From Cardinalis cardinalis (lineage: Eukaryota > Chordata > Aves > Passeriformes > Cardinalidae): DNA of 64,000 bases. The position numbers and the translations under genes were made by a program. Positions 43,860-56,861 of this stretch are shown here, one piece after another (within the stretch, counting starts at the first letter, position 1; the number at the start of each line of letters is the position of its first letter). Below the pieces are notes generated by a model. The model searched no databases, was not told the DNA's origin, and worked only from the letters and a program-made list of their open reading frames with translations. The stretch covers positions 6,649,257 through 6,713,256 of the forward strand of contig JACDOX010000027.1 in the NCBI GenBank assembly GCA_014549065.1, in the 5' to 3' direction.

Positions 43860-46800
43860 GCTGGGAAGGAATCCAGTGTTGCAGAACCTGAATGCATTTC
43901 ATCATGTTTTTTTTAAACAGTTGCTGTTCTGACCACATTTTCAACCAGAGAACCAGAGCCATCTGATGGTGAGCAAAAATGAACACAATCACTTNTTGGA
44001 ATTTGTCATCTCCAGGTGGTATTACTAACAGTCAAGAAAGATATCAGATGGGACAATTCATACCAGTTTGTCTCAAAAAGAGATGGGGAAGAGTTAAATG
44101 ATGTATCTTCAACATGCTTCACTTATTCATCCATAACAACTGAATGGGTTAAAACTTAAAATGTGTTGAGAAAGGGTAACTGGCATTATGATCTTCTACA
44201 AAGATTGTGATAAATTACCCTCAGAAAGCCCTTTTGCCCTTCACATGGGTGGTAGATGAGGAGTCACCAGGAAGCTGAGCTGGCAGTTCAGGGTGCTAGG
44301 GCTTCGGGCTGCTTTTTTTCTGTACTTCCTTCCAACCCTCTGTTCCCATTTTGTATTTTCATACCAGTGCAGCTGCTCAGCTTGGTTCAGCATTGCCTCT
44401 GCTTTCTGCATTCCTGCCTTTCATTCCTGCACAGATCCCTCACTCCCATCTGTTTCTCTTCCTTCTGACATCAACCTNTTGCAACATGCACCTTGGGATA
44501 CCTATCCTACATGACATCCTCCATGGAGCTTGCTGCCTCTGAGCAGAGTAGTGGTGGGGGGATGCAAACAGCNCCAGAGAGAAAACCCAGACAATTAACA
44601 ATGCAGAAAATAGTCAACCTGGGCTCTGTCTAGTCTCTCTCTCTCTCTTCCCCTCCCCCTCCTTCTCCCTCCCTGTTTCTTTCTTGGAGACTTTGTCCTT
44701 TTTTCTGGAGCTGTGCTTGGCATGTTGATGCAGGTCCAGTGTGTGAAAAAACAGGCTGGGTCTGGTTCTGCATTTAAGGGGGATTTCTTTAGAGCCATCT
44801 GCCATCTCGAAAATTAAAGCAGGGAAAGGTCATTGGGATAAACCGATTTGCTAAACAAAACGGTTAACAACTCATGAATAAAACTTAAAAAAAAAAGAAT
44901 ATCCTGAGAGGAGGGGCAAACTTTATAACAAGAAAGAAACAAACCCCAAAAAACCCACAGTCTGCCCATGCTGATCTCCACTCACCCCTTTCCAGTTAAT
45001 TTCCATCCTTTTGGGAAAGGGACTGATCCCCTTCTTTCCTTCCTGAACCCCCTCCCTCCTCCTCCCCATGCCTTGTGTCTGCCTTGGGAGAGGAGGACTT
45101 GCAATCTGTGCTGGGGATGTGAGCACTGAGCTTCCCAATGACTCCAGTGGTAATGTCCAGGGGGCTTTGTGCCTCCCCTTAGCAACTCTGCAGCAGCAGC
45201 AACCAAGTCACTTTTGTCCCTTGCTTGCTTTAGCAATGNCTCCTTCTGCCTTTTGCTGGGTTTCTTGCAGGTCACACACAGGAGCAGCAAGCCTGCCCCT
45301 GTGCAGACAAGAGAGGACTCACAGCCCTGCACAGACACAAAAAGCAGCAAAATCCTCCTCCTTCCCCTCCCCCATTTCAGCAGTAAAGAATAATAAGGAT
45401 TATAGGAAAAGCTGGCTGCTGAAATATGGCTCACTAGCCATGCTGGCCACAGCTACTGCACTGCTTATCTGGGCTAAGCCTGACAAGGGAGCAAGATACC
45501 TGAGATGGAAAAGGGGATGAGGGAAGCTCACAAGCCACCCATCACCTGCTTCTGTTTCTCTGCCCAGCAATCAGCTCTCTATATTCCCTGATGAGACCCT
45601 AGCACAAAAACAAGTAGATAGTTTCCGTATTTCCACTCTGCAGGGCCTGCCCCAAGCACCAGTTCTTCCCCTAATGGTAGAAATGGTTAAAATGGTTGCT
45701 GTCTGCAAGACCTGCTAGAGACTATGGGGGGTCTTTTTGGAGATGGCTGAAGAGAGCCCCTAAAGACCAGAAAACAAAGATCTGCCCTTGCAAGGAGCAC
45801 CATGANACTGTCCAGAGGGACTGTCTTTGAGGGTGAGTGTCACACCTACCCACACAGCAGTGCTCTGGATCCACATCCTTGCCCTGCCCTCGAAACCATC
45901 AAGGTCATGTTACAGCCTTCACTACCTTCTCCTTAGGACTGCAGGAAGTACGAGAGCTGCCCATAACCTTAAGGAAAGAAGCTGAAAACATCCAGGGCTG
46001 AAGGGATGCATGTCTGCCTCTTTATGTGTGATGAGAGTGCAAAGGGGCTGTNTTTTGTTTTCTCCTTTCATGTTGTTCTCCTCACCCACAGGTTNCTGAT
46101 GTGAGAAAATCTCACCCATGCTCTGGCACTTGCCCCAGAAACTCAGCCATCATTTCATCCACTCAGCAGGGTTTTGTCCATATGCAGCCAGAAAAGCTGT
46201 GAGTGTTTTGGTGTGGGATCTCTGCAGTCAGCTTCTTTCTTAGACTCACCAGGCCATGCTGGCAAGCAGCTAGACAGACTGGTTTCTCTCCCAGCCATGT
46301 GCCACCAAGGCTATGGGAAGAGGGTCTGAGAACGCCAAGGTGTGGAAATGAGAAGCCAAGGTGTTTGGAGAAAGGGTGTAATCAGACCTGAATCCCATCC
46401 GAATCCATTTTGTCCCAGATCAGAACCACTGGCTCTGCTCCCGTGTCCATTCATGGCTTACCAAACAGCAGTTTGAGGTGGGGAGTGCTGCCTTGCCTGA
46501 GCTGCTGAAGGAAAGCTACACGGGCTATTATGTAAGCCCTTTCTAAAGCTACTTTTTGTTGGTATTTTGGGAAAAGTAAGAACACGTTAACAAAATTTAG
46601 CATTTATTTATCTGAAGTCTGATGACATCAATTGAAAGACATCCATTCAACCAGTTCTTTTATAGTGGCTTCTAGTGTGTGCTCTTTTCTCATGCCTTTC
46701 TCCATTTTATTTAGTTTTAGAATGGCTAAAATGAACAATATTAGGGGAAAATGGAAGTACTTCAATGAAAAGAATTAATGAATATTGTTATAGCTATTGC

Positions 46801-47379
46801 TACACCACAGTTCAGCTTTTCTATTGGTCTTGCAAGTGAAAGCATTAAACTGCCAAAGCAGACAAGGAAGGTCTCTCTGACCATGCAGCTTGCTTTATGA
46901 TCAAACTCAAGTGGGCAGAAAGGCATTTTCTGTGCTTTTGTTTCACTTCCCAGTGTAAATGAAGTTGGCCTACATTGCTGATATGCACCTATATCAAACT
47001 CATTCTTGACTTTATAAATTGTTTATGGAATTCACACCATGAATTTTGCATAAAATAGTTGCAGAAGAATTGTGCCTGGACTATATTTGCTTTTGCATGA
47101 GTAAGGTGGTGAGTACTTAATGTTTAATTGATTAACAAGCAGGACTGTCCAATTTATTTTCTTTCTAAAATGCTCAGTATGAAACAAGAATCTGTAACAA
47201 GTAAGGTCAAAATACCCCCAGAAGAAAAATCTCAGGAGGCTTGAGCTGCAGAAACATTTATAAATGGAAAGCTTCAAAATGGGTGATAGAATAAAAAATG
47301 TTGTCCATGGATCAATTTTTACTCTCATTNTGCCTCATTTTCCCTTAACTCATTCTACATAAGAACAGCTGGCTACTGA

Positions 47380-47960
47380 CTGCTGTTTACATATCCAGGT
47401 GATTTTTCCTTTTGTTTTGGGAAGTAGAATATGCATTTAATATGTTGCTTACCTGCTTTGATCTTTGACAGTCATTAATACAATTTTAATTTTCATTTTT
47501 GGACTTCCATGCTTATATTTAAAGTATTAACTCTGAAACATCATTCTTCTCCAGGGAAATGATTGCTCCTGACTTGATCTATTTAGAGTTAGAAAGAATC
47601 AAAGAGCCCTACAGGGTTGTGGCGAAGCACTCGAGATAAGTGTTTTTCCCCCCATGTATTACTTATTTATTAAAGCTGGTGGAGCATAACTAAAGTGGAG
47701 AAAAAAGACCAAAGAAATGCAGAATACAATGGCCTTCAGATTTTAATGGGCGATATGGCTGGAAGCAATTTCTAAATTATTAAATAAATCGATTTTATTC
47801 TTGCAGTCACCCTCCAAGGTGTATTTGTCAGCCTTATTATATTCATCTTCAGTGCTATTCAAAACCACTTAGAGAGAAACATGTTTTTCCNGGCCACAAT
47901 TCTTCAGTCCTCCTAATTAAACATGAGATTTACATTATAGGTACAGCATTCTTTCCTTTT
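47380..47960. promoter_or_regulatory. candidate conserved non-coding element
   Basis: A long AT-rich unique block with CTTTGATC (47456-47463, TCF/LEF-type), GTCATTAATACAATTTTAAT (47471-47490), TTAAATAAATCGATTTTATT (about 47780-47800) and ACAATGG (47727-47733, SOX-type). It has no open frames and no repeat family. I rank it among the stronger enhancer candidates, on texture alone. Confidence 0.4.
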
Positions 47961-48989
47961 CTTTCTCTTTTTCAACCTTCATTTTTATTTTCCTCAGTTA
48001 GTTCTCCCCATGTTTGGTTTCTAGGCCCAAAGACAAGTAGATGTCGGGCTAATAAACCTGTAGGCAGCCCTGTTCCCATTTAAAATTCAAGATCTATTGG
48101 CTGCAAACATTTTTTAAGGTAATGTGTGCAGCACAGTCCTGCTTCTNCTGTTCACCAGAGGATGACAGGGCACAAAGCGTTAAACAGCTTATTTGTGACA
48201 GCAGGGTTGTAATAAAAGGTTATTGCACAAAGGAAAATACTTTAAAAAAGTATTTGATTTATCATTTAAGTGGTTCTGTGCTCTCTCACTCTCTCTCTGG
48301 GTAGACACACACTACATAAAATCCATTTGCTCAGCTTTTCCCATGAGTAATNCAACCACAGTGGTTTGGAGCAAAAACCTGAAGAAGCAATTGAGAAAAT
48401 TCCGGTATTGAAAGTTATTATTAAATGCCCATCGATAAACCAAATGTGCTGGCGTGCTGAGAGGGGGAGAGGAAAGTAGTAAAGTATTTATTTCCCGAAG
48501 ATCAACTTTACAGTCTCCAGCAATTAAAAATGGATAAAGGCAGTGGATTCCTCCCCCTTCCCCCAATTGTCAGCAGTGCTGGTACTCAGCACATTGAAGC
48601 ATGGAAGGAAATTGGGAGCAATTTTTGCTCCTCCCTTTATGGAGGAGAGGGACGATGCTCTGCTGAGAATCAACNCTTCAGAGCAGTGGCATGGGGTGTA
48701 CCTTCTGTGACCATTCCCTCCACCAGCATCTTTGCTGGAATACAGATTGGGAGATGTGAAAAGANGAGTGCATCGAACTCAGAGGTGAGGTACTTTACAG
48801 CACATGCCTAGAGGTTGTGCTTTTAAACAGGGTTTCTTTGTACATGCAAAAACATCNCTAGTGTTCTGCTGCTTTCTGTGCGGGTTTACCACAGAGAAAC
48901 AGAGTACAATGGTACTTAAAATAGATGACTACCTCTCTAGAAAATATANGCCCGCTGTGTAGTGTTCTTCCAGCTGACTCTCTGCTCAT
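47961..48989. other. intergenic sequence, no feature seen
   Basis: No exon, transposon or motif cluster supported. A short CTCTCT run lies near 48284. Confidence 0.5.
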
Positions 48990-49220
48990 TGTTTTTTCCA
49001 AGAGATGTAATTTTTATTATTACACATTGTACCCATAAATAATATGCAACTTGAGAAAGAATGAAAACATTCCTCAGCTCAATTAAAAATCAGGTTATCT
49101 CAAGGCTAGAGCTGTTGCCAAGTACATAATGGCTGTTTCACTTTACTGCCACAATCGCTTTACTGCCAGAGCCAGGCTCATTACTTTGGGCTACTATGCA
49201 TCTCAAGGCTTTGCTCTGAG
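48990..49220. promoter_or_regulatory. candidate conserved non-coding element
   Basis: Unique AT-rich sequence with TTATTATTACAC (49013-49024), CATAAATAATATGC (49034-49047), CTCAATTAAAAATCAGG (49078-49094) and two ACTTTACTGCC/GCTTTACTGCC words (near 49140 and 49155). The flanks lose this texture after about 49220. Confidence 0.35.
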
Positions 49221-49919
49221 CAATGCAGAAGCTGNGTAGCTGCCTCGTCTCAGGAACTGCTCTGGGAAACACTGTGCCTCTTGCACACCTCCCTGCTTCA
49301 GCTTTGCTGCAGGGGACAATAATTCACTGTTAATCTATGGGCAGCATATTNCATCAAGCCTTGTGCTGAGCAAGGTGTTTGGGAGCAGAGGCCATTCCCC
49401 ACTTCTCTTTATTCCCTCACTTCTGCTTCCCCCTCCCTGCAGCCCCCAGCTCTGTGAGTTGACAGATGGGCCCATGCCCACCGGTTTTCATTTTTTCATC
49501 CTTCTGGATGCATGGTGAAATGAGCCTAGGCAAGGCACGACCTGGAAGTTCCTCTTCTCTTGTNCAACTCCTCACCTTTAGTCACAGTCAAATCATCTGA
49601 AGTGAGGGCATGGAGTGGGATGGCCACAGGAACAGACCCACACCACTCGGTGATACACCATCTAAAACTTCGTTTACTTCACAAGGTGCGTTTAGTGGCT
49701 GGAAAATGATTTTTTATTCCAAGAATTCCATTCTACAACATACAGATGTATGACACACATTAATCAGACCCCCAGCCTCACTCCAGTCTAGACCAGCACC
49801 TCAGAACCCAGGGGGACGTCAGCTCCTTAGTGGCAGCACGGCCCCTACACGGGGTGTTTCCACCTGGAGCAATAGCTGCTTTACTGTGTCAGCTGTCCTA
49901 GTGCATACGTTCTCCTGCC
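49221..49919. other. intergenic sequence, no feature seen
   Basis: Mixed GC unique sequence without a supportable frame or repeat. Confidence 0.5.
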
Positions 49920-50110
49920 CCCAGGAGACTGCTGTTTTTAACTATTTATTACTTTCTAAATTAGACTGTTGGCATAAGCTGCCAATGACTTTGCTAATTA
50001 CATTGCCCCAGGCCAATCTCTCTGACTTACTCCTTACTAAGGCCAATTAGCAGTTGCCAGAGTGGTTTCTGTCACCCGCTGGCCTGCCGCCCCAAATGTG
50101 AATTCAGTGA
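49920..50110. promoter_or_regulatory. candidate conserved non-coding element
   Basis: Contains TTGGCATAAGCTGCCAA (49969-49985), an NFI-like dyad with wider spacing than the standard site. TGCTAATTACATTG (49993-50006) and GGCCAATTAGC (50041-50051) follow. Three TAAT/ATTA cores and a dyad within 90 bases suggest a regulatory element. Confidence 0.4.
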
Positions 50111-53100
50111 CAGTTATATAACAAAGTTCACCTAAATCTCGGTTTTCTGGATTATTATTTCCATCAGATAGAGCTGGGAAGATGCAGATAAGGTCTCACA
50201 GGGGGTCTTTTGAGGAGGCTAGTGCCTACCTCATGGCCCAGGACCACCTCAATAGAGATCTCACCAATGGTTTTGAAAGAAATTTCTACCTGGTCCTCAG
50301 CCCTCCCAGGNCTTCATTCGAATACTTTGAAACTAATTTGAAAGCAGACACAAGAAAAGCTCCATCTGCCCTGTGAATGAGTGCATGGGGATGCGACCAC
50401 TTTCCCACGATGCATGAGGTCATGTAACACACATTGCTTTTAGTGATTTAAACAGAGAAAGTGCTGGTTTTCCTGCCTCCATGTAAATGTGTAGGANGTG
50501 CATGAAGATAAGGCAGTGACATGGAGCAGGAGAAGGAGAATGTGTGTTTCCATCCTCTTCTTGCAGTCCCTTAATGATGTGGTGCCCTGTTCAGAGGTGT
50601 AATGGCTGGTGATGCTGACAGTGAACATGATGNTCAGTCTCACTTTTCAGTGGGGCACTCCGCTAAAAAGCTTAGGAGGCTTTGTGGGGCTCCTGCAGAG
50701 GGAAGCAAGCCTTTTGTAACACAAACTCAGTGAAGAGACTGTGCAGCCCTGTTGGTAGGTGATTGGNCCTGTTTTTTTAACCTTGTTCTGTTTTTAAGCT
50801 TATTTAAATTATGCCAATGCAAGGGCCTTGGTGGGCCAATTAGTCAAACATTGCTGTTGATTTTAATCATGGAAATTACACAAGGCTGAAGCTTTTCTCC
50901 TTTGGTTTTTCTCATCTGCACTCCACTGTGGAATGTGATTGCACTGCTTATGTTTATGATATCAGNGCCAGAGATAGATATAAACCAATCCATCTGGGTT
51001 CTGCTAGCGAGGTAGCAACAGCAGCAAAAACTTCACCCAGAGCTTACATGACCCTCACTGTAAGACTTTAGAGACAGGATTTAGTTCCACTTTTATTTAC
51101 CAGCCAGCTGGGGTGAGAAAGGAGGCATGGTCAAGACCAGGGAAGAAGTTGGCAAGGATGCCTCTTTTACTCAGAATATAGTGAAAAATGATAAAAAAGG
51201 ACTAGGAAGGAGAGCTGATCTAGAACAACATGGCTTTTGCCTACAAGGGTGGCAATGGTGAAACAGAGATGGTTCATGGAGGTTTTCAGGTGGAGGGAAG
51301 CTAGGCATGATTTTGACAACATGCTCAGCAGAACCAGTGGGGACAGCTCCATTGCACTGATGCCTTTGGGCTGCACTCTGCACACCAGCATACAATGGGT
51401 TCTGAGGATATACAGCCTCATGTCAGCAGACCTTTCCCAGCAATGTGCAACAATGTGGCTACTTAGGATATACAATAAATTCCACTCCTTCAGGACTGCA
51501 GNTCTGGCAACTCATCTCCTGAGATTCACTTCACTGAATTTCTTCATGCAGTTGTTTGTGCAGGCACCAATAAAGTCTTTGCACATGCCTTTGAAAGTAA
51601 TTTACAGCGAGCACTGTAGAGTTTGCTAAATATTCTCAGCGCTAAATCCTTTACAGGGAATCATTTGAACATGATGATATCCTTATCCACTTTCAAAGGC
51701 AGAATTGGAGAGGTTTTAATGATAGCCACTGTCTATGCATTTTATGCATTTTGGCTGAGTTTTTCAAAGCATGTAGGTAATGAGGACATCCAATTCCCAT
51801 TAATTTTAGAGGCACCTTAAAAGGCTTTATAAATCTCAGCCTTTATGCTCTAGCCAAGAAGGGAAGATTGATTTCCATACTGAGAAAAATTTTAGCAAAG
51901 TACAGATAGCTACTATAATAATGTCCATGATAACTCACAGAAAAATTAACCTCATTATCTGCACCATGTATGAATTTCTCTTCTTAGTGGCTTACCTTGC
52001 ATATCAAGGTAGTTGAAGGCTATGATTGCTGATGTGGTTGATGCTACATTAAGGCTGAAATTGCTAAGTACTTATCTTTTTTTCTGCTATCCTCTTGGAC
52101 TCATGAAGTTACTTAGATTGCTTTACACAGCAATGTCACTTAGATTGGACTAAAATTTGTCTAGGAAACAGTTTCCTATTCCTAGAGCTTCTAGACATGT
52201 CTTGTTTGGAGCTGAGGTTTTTGGCAAGAATTTTTCAGCTCAGATCAGTTCAGCTTTGATCACTTTTGACCGCTCTTTTTATGGTATTTTCTTCTTCCCT
52301 TAGGTTTTTCTTTGCTCTCCTTTTGATTGAGTGGAATTTGTGCTTTCTTCTGTAAATCTGTGATCTTTAAGCAGACTGGAGACTTTATACAAATTTCTGT
52401 GAACTAAAAGCTTATATATAAGCTAATATATTTCAGCTCTTGGATTGCTCAGTGGCTGTTTTCCAACAAATTTTACTTTAGGTTCATAATTTTGAATTTT
52501 GGCTGCTTTGGTTGTATATAANGGGTAGAATGATATCTTTGCTAAAGACAGTGATGTGGGAGAGAGAGTGCTCTTAGTTCACATGCATGTGTTTGTGGAT
52601 CCGGTGGGAATTTGTTCTTAATTCAGAAATTGCATGCATGTAAATTGCAATTCATACACATATCTATAGCTGTAGAAACGCCTAGATATGGATATCTGCC
52701 AGTGCAGCTCTCACCACTGCTGTCTCAGCACCTTCAGCTTCACCTTCCAAAACTCCCAGTGCTTCTCATCTGACATCCCCAGTCTCATGTGGGCAAGCTG
52801 AGGCCCAGGCCACCAGATGGAGTGAGTGANACTTTTTGCATGCAGCATGTAACTCAGCAGGTGAGGGTGTGAAGACTCCTCTCTTGGTGTACAGTGCTTA
52901 TATCCAAGTGGCAGCACNTAATTCCTCCTGGCTGCTGGTTCTGGTCACAGAGCATGGCTGTGTTCTGCCTGTTGAGTTGGTGGGCTGAACCCTTGATGTT
53001 GAGCAGNCCCTTCTGTGTCCCAATTGCTGTATAGTGGCAGCCTGCCCCTGCCTCCTGCACCTGCCTCTTCACTGACCACCCATCTTATGAATGTATCTTG

Positions 53101-53689
53101 ATATAGAAGGAGCTACCATGGTACATATAATGTATTTAATACCTACAATCTCAGCTGGGTGGGGTTCAGCTGGCCCAGCCTCAGCACCACAGCAGGTTTG
53201 AACTGTTATTCCAGACGTAGGCACAAGAGCTGTCCAGACTGCACTGACCAGAGCATGACAGGGGACAATACCAGATCACAAGGCAAACTACACCACATAA
53301 CCATGGCACATGGAATTAGCTCTTACCTATGTCATAGATACCTCATNGTGGAGAAAAACTAAGCACCCCTGTGTTGGGCTCATTGCTGTGCAAAAATATT
53401 GAATGACCATTCTTACAGTTTNGGAGACAAGCTGTATAAACTCAGGAGCGCTGTATGGAGAGGTTTTACTGGGAGATGTGGGGCTGTACTGTGTACTCTC
53501 CAAANCAGAGCTATGCATCTAGTTCCTTCTGTGGAAGTTTGCATGGGATTGAAAATGTGAATTATTTGGCTCAGGTCAGTCCCTATTATGCGGCTTGCTG
53601 AAAAATGTATTGGTTTCTTACAGGCAAAGCTATTCCCATGAATGCACAACACTAAATTCATCCTTGTTATATGCCCAGTGAGTTACACT
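50111..53689. other. intergenic sequence, no gene supported
   Basis: A 130-codon plus-strand frame at 51237-51629 is the longest, but it has no recognisable domain, codon bias or splice context. A 16-bp palindrome lies at 52409-52424. No transposon recognised. Confidence 0.5.
52409..52424. repeat. 16-bp perfect palindrome AGCTTATATATAAGCT
   Basis: The sequence equals its own reverse complement. It is in AT-rich DNA, where such palindromes arise by chance more readily. Confidence 0.85.
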
Positions 53690-54330
53690 TGGGGTGAGTT
53701 TCATCTAGAATTTTTATAGGTGTCAGAATTATATAAAGCCATAATTATTAAATGCTTCCTCTTTTTTAGAGCTGCAATATGTAATTGTCATGTAGGTTGC
53801 AGTAGTTTATGCCTTTAGTTACATTGCCAAGGTACTTAATGTTTAATGAAATCCTTTCATAACCCTTTGTCATTAATACATAACTTGAAAGAGCTGGGAC
53901 AACAGTCGTGGAATCTAAATGAAGCAGTAAGCTTGTCACTTTTTAGTCTTNCTCATTATCTATCTTTCAAAGTAGGCTAGTCCTAAAACAAACAGACTTC
54001 CTGGAAAGTATTATTAAGACATACAAGACCAGTGCTATAGGAAGGAGCCCTTTGAAACAATTGTATATAGGGTAATTTTGTTGATAATGTTTATTTCTTC
54101 AGAAAAAAACTGAAAACAGGATCTTGTTAGAACAAAATGTTCATTGAATTGTTTTTCCTTTTTTTTTTCCTTATTTTTAATAAAGTTACTCTGTATGCTT
54201 AATAATGTCCCTTTACTAAGCAATTATGGCATTTTGTTCATTATGCATTACACCTTGTCACATGTGATGAAGGAAACAGCAAACCCTTTCTCTGCCCTTG
54301 AAAACTAAAAATGTAAATAGTGGCATTAGT
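53690..54330. promoter_or_regulatory. candidate conserved non-coding element
   Basis: AT-rich unique block with GCCATAATTATTAAATGC (53738-53755), ATGTAATTGTCATG (53779-53792), GTCATTAATACATAAC (53869-53884) and AAGCAATTATGGC (54218-54230). Many TAAT cores and no repeat family. A T-run near 54160 interrupts it. Confidence 0.35.
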
Positions 54331-54850
54331 CCCGAGGGAAGAGCTCTGTTAACTGTGGAGCACTGCGTTAGAAATCCTGGATATTGTGTGTCCCCATTGT
54401 TTAGTTGGTGCGGGGTGGTTACTGTGGGATTTAAACCATATGTCGCTTGAATTCCAAAATTGGCCTTTTCAGTCAGCTGTGCTTTATCATTCTGTATTGA
54501 TCACAGATAATATGCTTTGCAAATTAGGGGTGGTTACAGTGCCTTTGTCCATAATAGATGTTGTCATTCATGTAGAATAGCTTGAAAGTGAAGAACATTT
54601 TAAATAGGGTTAAAGCTTCTATAGTCATCATTAATGAATTTTCTAATGCTGTCTGGATTCCATAATCGTGTGAAGATCAATAGCTATTACAGTATAATGT
54701 AAACAAATAGAGAATCCATTAGGAATGGAGGGATTGTGCAGAAGCATTTTACTTCTCACCTACAATGTTACATTACTTATTATCAGGGCAAAACTGAACA
54801 ATTGAGTGTATAAAACACAGCCTGAACGAGACGGTGATTAATGAAAGTGA
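54331..54850. promoter_or_regulatory. candidate conserved non-coding element
   Basis: The strongest part is 54590-54850, with CATCATTAATGAATTTTC (54625-54642), CCATAATCGTGTGAAG, TACAGTATAATGTAAACAAA (54688-54707, forkhead-type end) and GTGATTAATG (54834-54843). It is separated from the previous block by less motif-dense sequence. Confidence 0.35.
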
Positions 54851-56856
54851 GGCTATGGCTGAATGAAGACAGACTTAGTACCTTTTTTAAGTGAAATGAA
54901 TTTCAACAAATTCAGCTGCAGTAACAGGATCCCTTTTAGGTATTGCTGCGATACTGGAATACTTATGAGCTGGATGTTTGAAAACAGTGAAATAACAAGA
55001 CAGTTTTGTTGTCTCACACCATCACTTACATTGTGGCAGTGCATAGATGCTCTGCTGGGGTGGGACCTGCATTACCACAGACACAGGAGAAATGCAGAGG
55101 AAATTGAAGCGCGTGTCCCAGAAGGGCATGGTCTGACATACAAAGCATAAGAAAAAGAAACAAACAAGGAGGTGAAGGGATGACAGGAAGAGTGGCTGGT
55201 GTTGAGCTGCTCTCAGCATATTTTAGCATAGACTGGATAGCTGTGAATCTCTCATCCAGCTGGCGATAGCAGCCTCCCCTAAGTCCGTGGCTGAGTTGTG
55301 GCANTGTGAGCATTTGCTGTTGCAGAATGACTGAAAGTTGAAGTCAGATGACAGAGCAGCCAAATTGACCACAATGGAGCCTAATAAATTGCATTTCTTT
55401 TGTACATATGTGGCTTCTTTAGAGCTTCATTAGCTTGATTGCAATGACAAACACAAAGGTATCTCTTGTCCTTAATAGCAACAAACGTTGTATTTCTTCT
55501 CNTTGTTGTGTACCATTTACTGAAGCTCTCCTTAGCAGATAATAGGAGAAGCTAAGACCTGGGCACTTCTCTGGGCTATGGGGGGTCTGCTTGTGCCCCT
55601 AAACAGCACTTGGGCAAGGCTGACGGTGTATTTGCATGCACAGAGGACAACTGGCCAAGACTGAAATGTGTGCCACACTCTGCCTGCCAGCCTTCAGTGG
55701 GAAATGTCACCTGCAATATCTGTCATGCTGCAGAAAACTGCTCCAGTCTGTTACCCTGTCTGCTTACCTTCATTACAAAAGAAGCAAGAGATGCTTGAGC
55801 CCGGGATGCAGCACAGCCCCAGTTTGTTCTATACTGCTTTGTGGGTTGGTTGACTTTTTAAAGAGAACTGTGGTGTGACACCAGAGGACCCACCTGCCTT
55901 GACTATGACAGGATTTCTCAAGGATTCCCTTGAAAACCCCAAGGGTTTTTTTCTGTTGTAGTGCAAACATTACTGTGACTTTGTGATTAAGACATTCATA
56001 AACACACATATATAAAGTCTAATAAGAGTTTACCTTACTCAGCAGAGTTTCCTACATGGTGCCATTAATGTCTCTACTAGAGCCCCTATTTTCAGGAAAT
56101 TTACAGGAACTTTGAGTTGGCTGTTCCTCTGTGATGTTTGAAACAGCTTGAAGACAGGCCATATGGAACTAACAAACAGAGGGACTGCATCTCCACAAGA
56201 ACCTGTGGAAAGGGACAAGAGACTTCTCTCTCAAAGACGCTTCCACTCCATAACACACCACAACTGAAATACAACACAGCATGTCACTCCCATGAATATA
56301 AAGTTACTGCTTTCCACTTACCAGCACTGACACCCTCTGAGGAGCCCAATCAGTTATGAACCTACACTGGGGAGCCTTCTCTGTCCTGTCTGTGATGCTG
56401 AGATCCTCAGTCATGTCACTGCTTCCATTTCTGCAGCAAGGCACAGAAAAGCATTTGGCTTAATCTTTCCTGAGCTGACAGTTTGCTATTTGTGGCATTT
56501 TCTCAGATTACATACTCTGTGTATCTGACAGTAGCTTGTGATTTTCAGCAAGTGGAATGTAAGGGGATGACATGCATCCCTGGAAGTCTGGTAACACATC
56601 CACAGTGGGCTATTCTCAGAACCCTGAAACATTGAGCTTGTGTGAACAAAGGGCCTGGAGAGGCGGAATCCACTGGTGCCTCCAGCCAGGCACAATTGTC
56701 CCCATGTTTGTTATCCAGCTTCCAAAGTATTACTTGATTTTTCTCCGAGTGCAGATTTTCAGGACTGAACCCAAAGAGTTGATCTTACTTCAAACCTAGA
56801 TTTTCTTTTTTCCAGTGCCCAAGAAATAAGCCTACTGTAACTACCCTGGTCTGAAA
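54851..56856. other. intergenic sequence, no gene supported
   Basis: Only short domain-free frames. The 55380-55520 stretch (AATAAATTGCATTTC, GCTTCATTAGCTTGATTGC) has weak enhancer texture. No repeat recognised up to the LTR target duplication at 56857. Confidence 0.45.
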
Positions 56857-56861
56857 CTTGG

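Larger units (their letters stand above)
41321..47379. other. gene desert, minor features only
   Basis: No exon or further transposon recognised over 6 kb. A short GT-run lies near 41400 and a CT-rich run at 44636-44675. Listed separately are a CRE-type site at 43617-43624 and a palindrome at 43836-43859. Overlapping frames at 44982-45520 on both strands are domain-free. Confidence 0.5.

Noticed and set aside
51237..51629. 130-codon plus-strand frame in the gene desert
   Set aside because: No recognisable domain or splice context. A frame of this length is expected occasionally in 64 kb.
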